This document shows, piece by piece, positions 13,751 to 25,133 of a stretch of DNA of 64,000 nt; position 1 is the stretch's first letter; every line of letters starts with the position of its first letter. The position numbers and the translations under genes are program-made. Below the pieces are notes generated by a model. It saw only the letters and a program-made list of their open reading frames with translations, ran no database searches and was not told the origin of the DNA. Source of the DNA: Candolleomyces eurysporus (lineage: Eukaryota; Basidiomycota; Agaricomycetes; Agaricales; Psathyrellaceae); assembly GCA_027579435.1 (NCBI GenBank), contig JANBPK010000737.1, positions 1-64,000 of the forward strand, in the 5' to 3' direction.

Positions 13751-14700
13751 GTCTGGTGTCCTCGGTTTCGACCCCTCTAGATATACGCTCCGATTAGGCT
13801 CCCCGAAGCAGGCATTGAAACCCAGCCCCTTCCGACACCGAGTGGTAATTCAAGTTTATTGCGCCTCCTCCCGAAGTGCTGACCAGGGTGATCGCAGATG
13901 TCGACGAGTGTTTCAATGCTTCCAAGGTCGTTTCGAGGGAGGCCCCTTGATCCATTCTCTCCTTTCGTATCGAATTGATACACGTAGGCACACCGTGTTC
14001 TGGAAGCGGGTGGAGGTAGCGCGGTAGAGAATCCTGGGGCTTGCAAATGAAGACTTCTAGGCTCATTGCTTCTCCAAGGTGGTTTCGAGTTGTCATCCAT
14101 TACAACCGTGCGTCGGGCCAAAGCACCGTTTTTCGCAGTTTATATCACTGAGATTCTTGCAGCTTTTCTAATGCAATATAATCCTTCCAGTATCTCTTTC
14201 GGGTCCATGGCTGTCCTCTGCAGTGAAGGGCCATTGGCACTTTTGTTAGCATCTATAAGAGCATGCTACGGCTGCGAGAGTGCAATCCTTACCGTAAATT
14301 AGAGAATACTCTTGAGCCATAGCAACAAGCCGTCGTGGGATGACGATGATAAGACTGGCAGTAGCATTGCGGGTGGAGGGAGTGGCAAAAGACAAGAAAC
14401 GTGGCGACCACGTTGATCATCTTGGCAGCTTACCATCCATATCTTGACGTCCAAGCACACTTTTGCATCACAATAATAAAGAATAATATATATATATATA
14501 TAAGGAGATGCCTCGATTGTGCAAAGTTTCAATCTACTTCTGAGGACAGCCTCTCCGGCCCAGTCTTAACTCTGCTCTTATTGGAAAAATACAGAGTCAC
14601 CGAATCACTCAATGTAACGCATTGCTAGCCCGAAATCCTTCCCTTTTAGAGCAAAAATGTGACGACGCAGCTTTTCTTACTAAGACTTTGGTCGTCACCA
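13751..14700. other. No supported gene; contains a TA microsatellite
   Basis: Open frames on the minus strand around 13780-14120 may be further decayed 5' sequence of the kinase relic but carry no motif. A short (TA)n run lies at about 14487-14503. Nothing else is recognised. Confidence 0.4.
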
Positions 14701-15379
14701 TTACGATACCCCTCGCGCAAGAGGTGTATGGAAGATAGAGGGGGTGACAGTAGCGGCCTGAGACGAGAGGAAAGTATTAGGTTGCAGCAGAACCTCCTTC
14801 CAGCCTGACCAAAGCTCGGGACTTGCAAGAAAATAGAAGCGTCGGCCCTGTCTCGCCACCTCGTGTAATTGAGCTTCCAGCTTAGGCAAAGCGCGAGATT
14901 GAGATGAGAAAATCCATACGTTTACTATTACTATATTGAACTCTGTCAACGTTTCTGGGGGNCGCTGGAACTTCAGGCGGAAATGGACCATAACTAGCGT
15001 CCAGGGCAGGGGGTGGGGGGAATGATGATGCAACCACAACGGCGTTACATGTTGGTCCAGGAGTAACTGGGCACAGGAACAGATGCAGAATCAAGCAATT
15101 ATGGCAGGAGACGGGCAGGTGCAGGAGTCCAGGGTGTGGAATGCGTGGAATGCGGAAGGACCGGTGCAAATGTGGAAAGATCATTTGCACCATAATTTTG
15201 TCTGCCTCGCCGCACTGCACGATACGGACGAATTTGATTGCCAAATGGAATAACCCGAATTCACCAACTAGAACCATCCACCTACTGCGTCTTACCTCAA
15301 ATGGTTCTTCCTGAGTAACAGCATCGTAAAAGTTCGAAAAACTAGAATGGAATAAAAGCCTACTCCAAGCTAGATCCAA
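14701..15379 (-). CDS. Hypothetical reading frame interrupted by an N
   Basis: Two minus-strand frames meet exactly at the N at 14962, inside a G/C run. If the N is an extra base they form one frame of about 225 codons. The middle is rich in proline (patches such as SSFPPPP and PPEVPAPPE). The C-terminal part is more protein-like, with stretches such as FNIVIVNVWIFSS and GRRFYFLASPELW, and ends at 14701. I do not recognise a family, no start codon is convincing (the open frame reaches 15379), and splice sites cannot be excluded. It could be a real exon, a relic, or chance. Confidence 0.25.
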
Positions 15380-17360
15380 GCGGGTTGGAGTAGGTCTTCA
15401 AGACAAGCGCCTTCCATCCCCGATCAGGAATTTAGGACTGAAATCAACGCATTGAGGGACCCCTGACACCTTAGATATCACTCCGCAAACTCGGTTCGCA
15501 TTCCCATTTGGACTCCTTTTTGTGAGCAGTGGCAGTGAGATGACAATGGGAAGTATTTGGCCGACCTTAACTACACGCATCAACAGGTAGACTGTATTCA
15601 GAGAGAGTAGGACTATCAGTCAGCAGGTGAGAGACATTAGCGTCATGCTGAGTTGGGCGGCTTCGGGCATCTTGACCTCTTTCTCCAATCGGAGGGTATG
15701 TAAGGACAGTCGGTCGAACGGTTTTGTTCTCCGATGTCGGCCGATGCTGGTCGTGTGGCACGGGAGCCGAACAACCGCACCAAAACGTGTAAGGAAGGCT
15801 AAAGCTAAAGTTGATCGCTCTTGCACGTTGTGAGAACGATTGTTGCAGAGTCGTCCCCTGAGTCAAAATCAAACTCGATTAAATCAAAGGGCCGCAATCG
15901 TTCGTGCTCACGCAAGTTCTAACAAGTCTCAGGAGCCGCAATGAAAGCCCTGTTAAGATATTCAATATAGAAACTAAAGCAGGTTCAAGGGTTTCAAGTT
16001 CTACATATCGGACTCGGACCGTGACACAAACGGAACGCCTGGAAGTCGGATACAATCAGTGACGTTACGACGGGAAGACAACCAAGACCCCGGGAGCCAA
16101 TGACCGGTGTCTTCCATCAGCCTCCTATCTCCATTCTTCCACAGGTAAAATCCCGAGAATCTCAAAGCGACACAGGTGAGTGTATCTCAAGTCTGGAAGT
16201 TTGGGTGTTATTCGCGGGAAGATGTCTCAGATAATGTGGGCTTGGAGTAGCAGGGAATCGACAGTATCGCTTGGAGTCTCCCTATCAATTAGTTTATGTC
16301 AAGTTCATTCATGTATTTCGACGACAAGTCATTCGGGCAACTTCCATCCGACTAACTAAGCAGTGCCATGTGTGGGTGTTCATTTTGATTGTTTGGCTTT
16401 GTTCCCTAGACCGGTCCACGATTTAGCGTGAAACGCTGTGACTTGTCTCCTCACCCCAACTGTTGGTAACCGCCCTCTCCCTGCAGCAAAAGTATTAAAC
16501 CAAAGCCCCAGCCTCGAACGACTATTTGCCCACCTCTTCATGTTTTTCCGGCTATGGAAAACCAATATCAATGTTTCCCCGAGAGTTGGATTGGCGATTG
16601 ACATAGAATCAGAGGTGCGCCCGATGGCTCTCTCTGTTTGCATGGCTCAGTTTTTCAACTGCACCCAGGTTTTGCCCCTCCAAAATTGCCATCTCTGATA
16701 TTAAACTGCGGTTCAAAAATTGATACACTTAGACCAACACACGGCTGAGCGGCCTGAAGCGCATCTCGAGGTGAGCATATTTACCTCTCCCACTGGTAGA
16801 ACGTGACTATATTCTTGGGAGCCCTTCGATGCACTTTTTGGTAGACGGATAGCAAGCCCCTGCCGATGTTTTTGGAGGAGATCTTTTGGTTAGTGGGTTG
16901 CTAACCCCGACATCGACATCGCCGCGCCTGGCGGGGTGCACAGCCCTGCCAGGCAAGCACGTGACAGGCGATCCCAATCGATTCCTTTGCTGCTATCGTG
17001 GTCTTCTTCCATCTGTGAAGAATTATCGTTGGTCAGGACACACAGAAGTCAGGTCTTAGCAGCGAACCTACGGTCTTTTCTTGATCGCATGCTCAGCTAC
17101 ATTCGAAAACTGGGTTCGCGCGGCCGCTTGTTATCACGAGTGTCATGCCTGGGCAAGCGTCTTGAAGCATTTTGAACGCAAAATCTGTTCATGCGCCCGC
17201 TCGCACGGAGGACGCTTCACTTACACTTGAGCTGAATCGGGAGGGTGCACTGTTGCTGAATGCCGACGCGCTGACGAAGGCGGTGGTAAACAAAGCCAAA
17301 TATCCTTAACTGCTCTTGAAGACTGCATTCACTTTCGGTTCGCCTTGCAACGAAGCTCCG
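15380..17360. other. No supported gene
   Basis: About 2 kb with only short overlapping frames on both strands, none with a motif. The final part is presumably the promoter and 5' region of the third kinase gene. Confidence 0.4.
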
Positions 17361-18565
17361 ATGTCCAGCATTCCGTCGCCTTTTAACACCCAAGAAGACT
17401 CTGTGCCCACTCTCTCGAACCCTGGCCGCCTCTTTAATGACCATGTGGGTGTTAAATTCTATCTATCTGCTAGTGGATTCCGACCTTGTCGTTTCTGCAG
17501 GTCACCAAATGTCATGTCAACTTGATAGGGACAGACCGCCCTAACCGCCCATACAGCATCATTTCCTATGGATTTCTACAAGAAGACCAAGAACAAATAA
17601 GATCTGTTGTTATCAAGACTTACCACAAGATCGGCGACACGACGCCTACCAAGGCAATTCAGAGGACATACCGAGAAGTCACAATCTTAGCCTCCCTGGC
17701 TAACTCTCCTGGGAGCTGCGACAATATCAATCGGTTCCGTGGCGTCTGGTTCGCGGATACCAACCTAGTCGGAGAAGCCATTCCCGGCGTTCCTTCGATC
17801 ATGACTGACTTCGTCATGTACGGCTCCCTGAAGTACATTCAAGCGCAAGGAAAAGAGTTTAGCGTGAGGCTCAACATTGTGAGTATCAGTGTCGGATAGC
17901 AGGCAGCAAAACTCATTCTCTCCAGGTGCAGCAACTAGCAAATGGTGTACGCTATCTCCATTCTTTGGATATTGTCCATGGGGACCTCAAACCCGTACGC
18001 CACCCCTTCACCTCATGCCCCTGTCCATTGTTGACCCTTCACAGGACAACTTTCGCATCGACAAAGATGGCGTCGTGAAGATTATCGACTTCGGACTCAG
18101 TCGCCATCAGACCATCGAGCATACCGGCCTCACAACGCTCATCTGGCCATGCTATCGATTCGTCGCTCCCGAATTGATTATACCCGGGGAGGACACAGTG
18201 TCCATGTTCGTCACAAAGATTTCGGATGTGTATGCGTTCTCCATGACTGCGCTGCAGGTAAATTCTTCATGTTATGCCGTGCAACAGTCTACTCATTGAA
18301 ATGAATCATTGCTCAGGTTTTGGATGGACGAGGTGAGATGGAATCAGTTCCATTTAATCATTGCAAGAAGGAGTTTCCAGTACGATTGGCCGTCACGACT
18401 GGGTTATGGCCTATAGCGGAACGGTACCCTGGGGTAATACCCGAAGCTTGGGCCATCATCCGCACCTGTTGGACAAGCGACCCGTTGGCACGACCAACCA
18501 TCGATGCTCTCATTAAGGCACTTTCTGCCATCGCTCTTCCACCTCCGGCTCTCGTTAAAGGATGA
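17361..18565 (+). CDS. Tyrosine-kinase-like (TKL) protein kinase, copy 3, non-RD type
   Basis: Five exons: 17361-17444, 17501-17878, 17926-17994, 18045-18257, 18317-18565; 330 aa. It is a paralogue of the two kinases upstream, with the same 69-nt and 213-nt exons. Its exon 2 (378 nt) covers what copies 1 and 2 split into two exons, so one intron is absent here. The N-terminal exon is longer (28 codons, from ATG at 17361), and the C terminus has an extra Pro/Ala tail ending PPPALVKG. Motifs: VVIKTYH (Lys), RTYREVT (alpha-C Glu), VHGDLKPDN (about 171-179), IIDFGLS with intact DFG (192-194), VAPELI, and CW-DP-RPT. HRD is HGD and the glycine loop is not visible. It is the best preserved of the three at DFG and VIK and the likeliest to be catalytic. 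Confidence 0.85.
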
Positions 18566-18831
18566 ATCATACTAATAGTTGAAATTTACATTGTATATCT
18601 ATAGATCGGGGTGCTCAGTGTTTGGTTAGGACCTATTGAACGAGTTCCACGATTCCACAATACATATTCTCCTCGATGCTTCGCTCCCGCTTGGTTCCCA
18701 ATCATCGCTACTTACCTCAGTTTGTGCTAGATATTCAATTGGAGATTGTGCTCGGTGGCGCATCGTTGAGCTCTCTGCCCACCGCCCTTCATTCTTCACG
18801 ACACTGTCGGAACAGGCTAAGGACTGTGGCT

Positions 18832-19496
18832 ATGCCAGAATCNCCCTCGCAGGCAGAGGCCCCCTTCAGCAACCCCTTCGACCCTTTTTAGAATCGACCA
18901 AGGCTCCCAAAGCCATCCCAGTCCCCCAAGCAAAGAATCGCCCCATTCGCCAGCCTCAGCCCCAGCTCGCCCGCTCAGACCCGCTTAGCTCCACCATGCG
19001 CCCCAGGTCGCTCCCCAAGACCGGTGTTCGTGGCAACTTCCCTATCTGCGACGACATGACCGACGCCGGAGACATCTCGGATGCCGAGACCCCGCCTCCT
19101 CGAACTCCCCCAGCCACTCCGCCTCGCAAGCAGCGTGCTGCCGATAGCAAGGCTCGCACCGTTCCAGCCTCCTTTGCGAGCACCCCGCTGGGCCACCCCC
19201 TGTTCGATCAGTCCCCTTCGCCGCCTAGGAGGGGCAACAGGAAGCACATTCGCTCTCCTAGCGAAGGCGTCGTTTTCCACATGTCCTCCGACGATGATGC
19301 CCCCGCCGCTTCCCAGGCGATGCTCGCGTCCATCTCGTTCAAGCGCGCCCAAAATAAGCCCCCCACTACCCCGAGCCCGAGCCTTTCACGCGCAACTGGC
19401 GCTACCTTCATGTCTATGACTGAGGGCTACTTTGCCAGCTCCGCCTTCCAAAACTCGCCGAGTCCGGACGAGCTGCCGGACCCCAACCTCTTTTGA
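18832..19496 (+). CDS. Disordered Pro/Ser-rich protein of unknown function (frame interrupted)
   Basis: From ATG 18832 the frame reads a short N-terminal segment with the motif SNPFDPF and then meets TAG after a run of five T (18895-18899). In the neighbouring frame an uninterrupted reading of about 200 codons follows to TGA at 19494-19496. One more T in the run would join them, and an N at 18843 lies close by, so an assembly error is likely. The protein is low-complexity: patches such as SDAETPPPRTPPATPP suggest proline-directed phosphorylation, and there is a basic patch RKQR and an acidic SSDDDAP. NPF and DPF tripeptides are known docking motifs for endocytic EH and AP2 domains, but one occurrence is weak evidence. 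No domain, signal peptide or membrane segment. Family not recognised. The start codon could lie further upstream. Confidence 0.55.
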
Positions 19497-22400
19497 GGAT
19501 CCCATTCTTTTGCCCCTGACATTAGAGAGAAGTTTTCAGGTCAGCCTAGACGGTCGCTGGTTCGAACCCTGCTAATGCTATTTTTATTTTATTTTATATT
19601 TTAGCCTTTTGCCTTTATTTTGTTCTAGATGTCCCACCGCTCACCCCGCCCACCCGTCGTCCCTCCTTTGCTATTATCACCTGCCGGTCCTCACCCTCGT
19701 TACCCAACGCATTTCTCATGGAACCTTACTTCGCCTAATCACGAAACTCCAAGGCGCAACTCCCAAAGCAAACAAATCAGTGTATCATTAGCTCATCCAT
19801 TTCCCCTTCACCGCTTTTGCTATCGTTATTCAGCTCTTGATTTTCTTTTACGGTTTTTCTGGGTTTTTCGGGAGTTCCGTCTCATACCATCATCCTTTTC
19901 CTTTTTTGGGTTTTCAGAGAAATCGCTTTTGGGCACCGAGGGGACGGGCTTGCTCGATGTTGGCCTCTCGACTCTTCTCAAGAAGACGAAGAGCTATCAG
20001 GACACGGCGACCGCATATATTTTAGGTCAGCCCAGCCGTGTCCTTCCCTACATTATGCAACTGCGATAGTCTTCAACGCCGGCGTGGCGCTCCTTCGCAT
20101 CACTCCATCTCTTCCTCAGCAATCACTTCATCTTTACTCTTCAAGACCATAGGCTTCAAACTTCTCTCTCCATGTTGGTTCTCAAGCTCTGGAGTCAGCT
20201 CTCACTGGCTCCCCCGGTTTATGGCATCATCACTTTTCGGACAACTTCAACGGTTTATGCTTGGCGCTATGCAAAGCACCAATCTCCCCTCTCTCTCCAT
20301 CGGTGTATGCTCCGTCATCCGCTCTCGACATGCAGCTCACCACGCCGGATCTCTTCCCATTTATGCGCCAGTTATTCTTATGCCACGCCCCTTTACCTTC
20401 TCTGCGTGCTACCCCCCATGCAACTTCAATTTCCTCGCAGCTAACTCGACTCCGACTATACAACACTTCAAAATCATGGGCACGTCTCTTCATCGCATTC
20501 CATCACGATCCCACCGCATTTTGGACCCCTCATTCTTACCGGACACTACGTTCAAGGTTTCAAACTTGACGTGTCGTCGTCGTTGCAATGTTTACGCTGT
20601 TTTCCTGTGTACATTACGTCGATGCGACGGTGCGGGCGGGTTTGTCTTGTTCNTTTTTTTCATCCTCATTTTCCATCATACCCCCGGTTCATCGTGATTT
20701 AATTCTTTGGAGAGCGAGTAGACGTCAGGGCACGTTTACCGACACCGACAATGTAGAGGTGTTTGTGCTCTGGATTTTCATTCTTGCTGGTCGCTCGTCT
20801 CTTATCCACCTTTTTTTTCTTCTTCACGCACCCCGCTCGGCCGTCGTCTATTTATTTGCACCCTTACCATGTCTTGTGCAATTGTGACACCTCCGTTCAG
20901 CCGCGCGTCTACCTCGACACTTTGTTCCTTTTTCTTTCTGTGCGACCTGTTGGTTGTAGTAGTAGTTTACCCCTTTTCCCCTTAGGATACGCTTTTCTTC
21001 TATTCTATCAGGCGCCCACCTTTCCCTGCCACTTCTATATTCTATTGGGTGCCCTGGGTCACGATATTATTACGCCTTTCATCATCATCATAATTATTTT
21101 TCTTGTGTTTTTATCACTGTTACGACCTTTTCTTTCCTGTATCGAGTATCGAGCCTTTTCCCTTCTCCTGCTACTACTTCTGTCGTCTTTCCGTTTGCGG
21201 CTGCTGTTCGCCCTCCTGCTTTCCGGTGTCAGGGCAGGTGTTGATGGTGAGTGTTCTCTTCTTGGATTGGACCAGTGACTGACGACCTCTGCTTAGGGAC
21301 CCGTCTGCCTGCGTGGCCAACACTCCGCTTGGATCGATCGATTCATCCACACTCGCTTACTATTTCAATTTCTCTCGCAATCAGTCCAACGACGACTCGA
21401 GTTCAAGTCAAATGTTCTAACACACACATCGCATATGGACTTGCCTCACTGCAATTCTCGGTTCCAGTCTTCCACTACTTTTTCTATTCCGCACGATATA
21501 GATTGTACCATTGTAACGTCAACGTCNTTTTTCTCTTCTTCTTCTCTTCTGCGGGGCCGCGGGCTGGATTTCTGGCTCGCTACTGTCGCTATTTTTTCCG
21601 TGTTGGTTGTTGGAATCCTTAAACATCTGTGTACTTGTACTACACCCACCGTCCCCCACCATCCCCCACCACATCTACTATTCCCTCCCCGCCGTTCAAT
21701 CCACCTCACCNTTTTATCTGCCACACCCTTCTCAGTCATCTCATACGCTGTCAACTTTAAGCCCTTGGCGTCTAGCAGGCGTCGGGGTTCCTCGCACATT
21801 ACAACTACTCCTCCCCGTTTCTTCTCTCGTATCCTCGCAATTGGCAGTTAGTAGTATTAGCATATACACATACATCCACCATACCGTACCATATAGCATT
21901 TTTGTTTGTTCAAAAAAACATACCGTACCACGTTCCTTTACCTTCTTTTTTCTTCTCTTCTCGTCTACTTTTCTTCTCTTCCTCTTTCTCGGTTATCGTC
22001 TTCCTTTTTTTTTCTATGTCTGTCTGTACGAGCGTACACTTTTTTCTTCTCTACATACTCTTATTCTCGTTCTCGTTTCTGATACATAGTGACTCTTTTG
22101 AAAAAGCTTGTTGGGGGGTTGAAGATTGTTGGACGTTTTTGGTGTTGCTGATGTCTGTAGTTCAGTCGTCGAAGATGAATACAAAATTCTGTTTGTTTGA
22201 CAACTGTCCTGGAGGATTTGAGAGTCTGCGAGAATATCTAGCTAGTCTTCTCAGAGGTCTTTGGTGGTCGTCCGTCGCTACTGCGCGTTGAATGCAGGGC
22301 TTGACTGTCCCGTCCTCAATAGATCCAAGTACACTAGCGTCTGGTTCCCCACGTCTAGTCTCCCGTATCCAGACTGACGATTTGTTTGCTTTCACTCCGT

Positions 22401-22602
22401 TCAAGAAGACGTGCATTAGCTTTGTGGCTAACACCGATTTCAAGCATTGGTCTTCCCTGGAACGTTCGATGAGCATTACCTACACTGCTGCTCGTGGCCG
22501 GAAACCCCTAATGCTATCGCTCTCAGGAAGACCGTGACGGAGGAGGTATAGACTGATCTTTAGAAGTGAGGAAGGCTAGTTAGGCATCCAGGAGATATCC
22601 GT
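19497..22602 (+). other. Pyrimidine-rich stretch, no supported gene
   Basis: From about 19580 to 22090 the plus strand is strongly enriched in C and T, with long runs of TTTTCTTCTTCTC type. It carries Ns at 20653, 21527 and 21711, each next to a T run. The open frames here are a by-product of this bias (Ser/Leu/Phe/Pro-rich, no domains). It could be a long 3' untranslated region of the gene ending at 19496, a non-coding transcript, or a promoter region. At about 22140-22540 there are short open frames on both strands with no motif. Confidence 0.4.
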
Positions 22603-24007
22603 TCATATACCAAAGTTATCCCGAACGACAGCCACATCTACCGTGTACAAATTCGAACCGTGGCTCGGAGCAACGTCAACGTGCCTGCGAACATACTCCT
22701 CTACAAAATTTCCGGGATTGCGACCTGGCGAGGTGTAGCTCCATGCATTCTTCTTCATGCAGCAAATAACCCGGAGCGCCCGGAGAGTACCAAACTTGCT
22801 CGATATTCGTTGTAAGCTTGCGTTGACCAAGCACCAGTAGTCTTCCTCCAGATCAATACCGATAATCCTTGCCGCTCTCTCTATACCACTCGCAGAAGTA
22901 TGAGTTCCCGATCTGATAATGAGCTCTACTGATTCAAGCTTGCAGGTGGTTGCGCTCTCGAACGTTCTTAGGCTGTGAGGCATCCAGGTGAATCCGTCTT
23001 GTCTGGTGTCGACTGTCAATGTTATGTGCTTGAGTTGAGTGAGCATGCTAAAGTCAACTCGAAGGTCTTGAATCAATTCTGTGTGGTACACGGGGTCAGT
23101 ATAGATCCATCGTCAACACGGTCGGATTGTAGTCCTCACCATTGTCCTGCACGAATATCTTCAGGGACTCCAACGTGGAAGCCGACATGTTGAAGATCCT
23201 AGAGAGCGGCACAGGCGGCGCTCTGCCAAAATACGTGAGCGTCTTCAACGCGCTCAGGTCAACCGGGGAGGATGGCGTCAGGAGGAAAAAGACCAGCTGG
23301 TCGACCTCACAAGGGTGAAGCGAGAGATGCTGGATAGGTATTGCAGGATTCGGGGTTCCATGAACGGGTAGCAGTGGGTTTATCAAGTGATCGCTACATT
23401 CTTTGTACTCCAGTGCTCTCAGCGCTGTGCACCAACGAACGAGCTCTAAAGGATACTGGTTCGTAATCGAGACCTCTTCCAGCGGATTCAGTCGAAACAC
23501 GGCGCAAACGGCATCCTGCAAATTCAAGGGTAGGCTAAACCAATCCTGATGGTAGCCTAGGTGCGGGAGCTCGAGCACCTTGAGATGTTTGACCCGAAGG
23601 AGAATGTATCGCAGTGCTTTCCCTTCTTCGTTCAAGGCCGGGGTTCTGGATTTTTGGTAATCGGAGAGTGTGATACCCTGAGTGGGGCGGTAGATCCGCA
23701 GAACTTGGATGAAATCCAAGATGTATGGAGAGCCCTCGATAGCTTTCTTAATGTCCACAAGCGTAGGTCGAGGTTTGTCACGATTTGGGGAATTGGGGGG
23801 AGTGCCAATACGGACCTCCCGAAATATGTGCTGTCGGCAGAACAACACGAGCCCTTTGCAGGTTCGTGACAGGCTCTGGATAGTGTCGAAATCGAGGTAT
23901 TCATCCACAAGGAGACGGACAATGTCTTCTGGTAGGGGAATGCTCCATTGGACGTGAATGGTATTTCTGGGGGAGGATTTGAAACGTTGGCGGAGGCGCT
24001 GGAGCAT
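22603..24007 (-). CDS. F-box domain protein, tandem copy 1
   Basis: Two exons on the minus strand: 24007-23140 and 23078-22603, with a 61-nt GT-AG intron; 447 aa. The intron phase is confirmed by the paralogue at 25.1-26.6 kb. The F-box-like segment lies near residues 20-60: LPEDIVRLLVDEYLDFDT, then SLSRTCKGLVLFCRQH. The rest alternates leucine-rich helices and strands (for example LKVLELPHLGYH and LEEVSITNQYPLELV), as in the large basidiomycete F-box families. Such proteins act as substrate adaptors of SCF ubiquitin ligases through Skp1; the target is unknown. GTG codons lie in frame upstream, but the first ATG at 24007 fits both copies (MLQR-RQRFKSS). Confidence 0.82.
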
Positions 24008-25133
24008 TCCATACACCAGTGGACGTGACCACGTTGAACGCTGGAATTTAAGAACGTCAGCTTTAGGTCAACGGAATAGACCCGCTGATGTGACTCTGCA
24101 ACTGGCAACTGAAGGGTCTCCGGCCCGCGATAAATCCCATCTGTCAATATGAGGGATCTAAGTAATAACCTTGAAGCCGGCTTCGCCGCAACGCCCGCTA
24201 CTTGGAATCGGAAGGTCATTCACGACTATATGATCAGCAAACATGATCACCATGCCTACTAATAATCCACGGACATTGGAAAGTAAGGAAAAAGACCATA
24301 TCAATCAGTTGTATCGTCGTACACCATGAATCAAATGTCTTCCTCTTCTGTGTCGCCCTCTCGCCTAGCCCTCTTGCCTAGCCATTCGCATTGGCAAAAC
24401 ATTTCCATTGCCCACGCGTAGAACAGCTGCCAACCCTCCCTTTGTCTCTTTAATTCAAGCCTGATTGCAAGAACGTAAAACATATACTGCATCTTATACT
24501 GACACACGGCGTACAATATTGACCCTGTGTGAGACACTGGTGACAAGAAAAAAAATCATTACTAATTAGTCATAGTATCCTAACCTCGTAAACGCACCCG
24601 AAAAAACAAGCCTCGTCCTCTGCGGATGGTGGAAAAACGTCCCACACAGATTTCCCTCTCTGTTTTGGTTCACCGACGGAGGCCTAGTAGACTTGCAACC
24701 CCTCCTAAATGCCTTGCTTTGGCTGATTCTCAGGGTCAGTATGACTACATCGATATCAGCGTTATGCGCTGTATGAAAAAAAAAAATCGCGTTGGCATTG
24801 ACGAGCAAGGCATGGTTCTGTGAGAACACTGTTAAGTGCGGAGTAAGAGGTAGAAGATTTATGTTGACGCATCTTTGTACATGAAGGTGAATGTGGGTGC
24901 CCAAAATGTGGGAATGACATACCCAGTATAGTTAAAATGCTGAGGTAAGCGTTAAGTGGGGGGGGCTACTAAAGACCCGCTACTAAAGTAGCGGGCATCA
25001 GGGCCTTGTCTGTAGCGATAGAAAAACTACACTATAACGAGTCGTGAGCTATTCAAACTTGGGCTGGTAATTCAGTCGATCGTACTCTACGTAACCGATT
25101 ACCTTCCAAAGTCGAGGGAAGACATCCATCCAT
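24008..25133. other. Spacer between tandem F-box genes
   Basis: Upstream of the first F-box gene and downstream of the second. The first 100 bases resemble the region upstream of the second gene, showing that the duplication includes promoter sequence. A perfect hairpin lies at 24976-24995. No coding frame with a motif was found. Confidence 0.45.
24976..24995. repeat. Perfect 9-bp inverted repeat (hairpin)
   Basis: CCCGCTACT and AGTAGCGGG are separated by AA. Part of the arm (CTACTAAAG) also occurs just before it at 24967-24975, after a run of G. This could be a transcription terminator-like hairpin, the centre of a small inverted-repeat element, or chance. Confidence 0.5.

Noticed and set aside
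14487..14503. (TA)n run as a possible promoter
   Set aside because: Simple dinucleotide repeat with no gene downstream at a suitable distance.
18956..19352. Minus-strand open frames of 75-125 codons opposite the Pro/Ser-rich gene
   Set aside because: They mirror the codon bias of the plus-strand frame and read as low-complexity Gly/Arg sequence.
19510..19580. tRNA-like B box (GGTTCGAACC) followed by T-rich sequence
   Set aside because: A T-arm-like segment exists, but I could not build a matching A box, anticodon arm or acceptor stem; probably chance or an old tRNA-derived scrap.
20038..21851. Several plus-strand open frames of 100-219 codons
   Set aside because: Produced by the pyrimidine-rich strand (Ser, Leu, Phe, Pro), with Ns, overlapping frames and no domains.
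22162..22537. Short overlapping frames on both strands before the F-box genes
   Set aside because: Neither strand shows a motif or a partner exon; too short to support.
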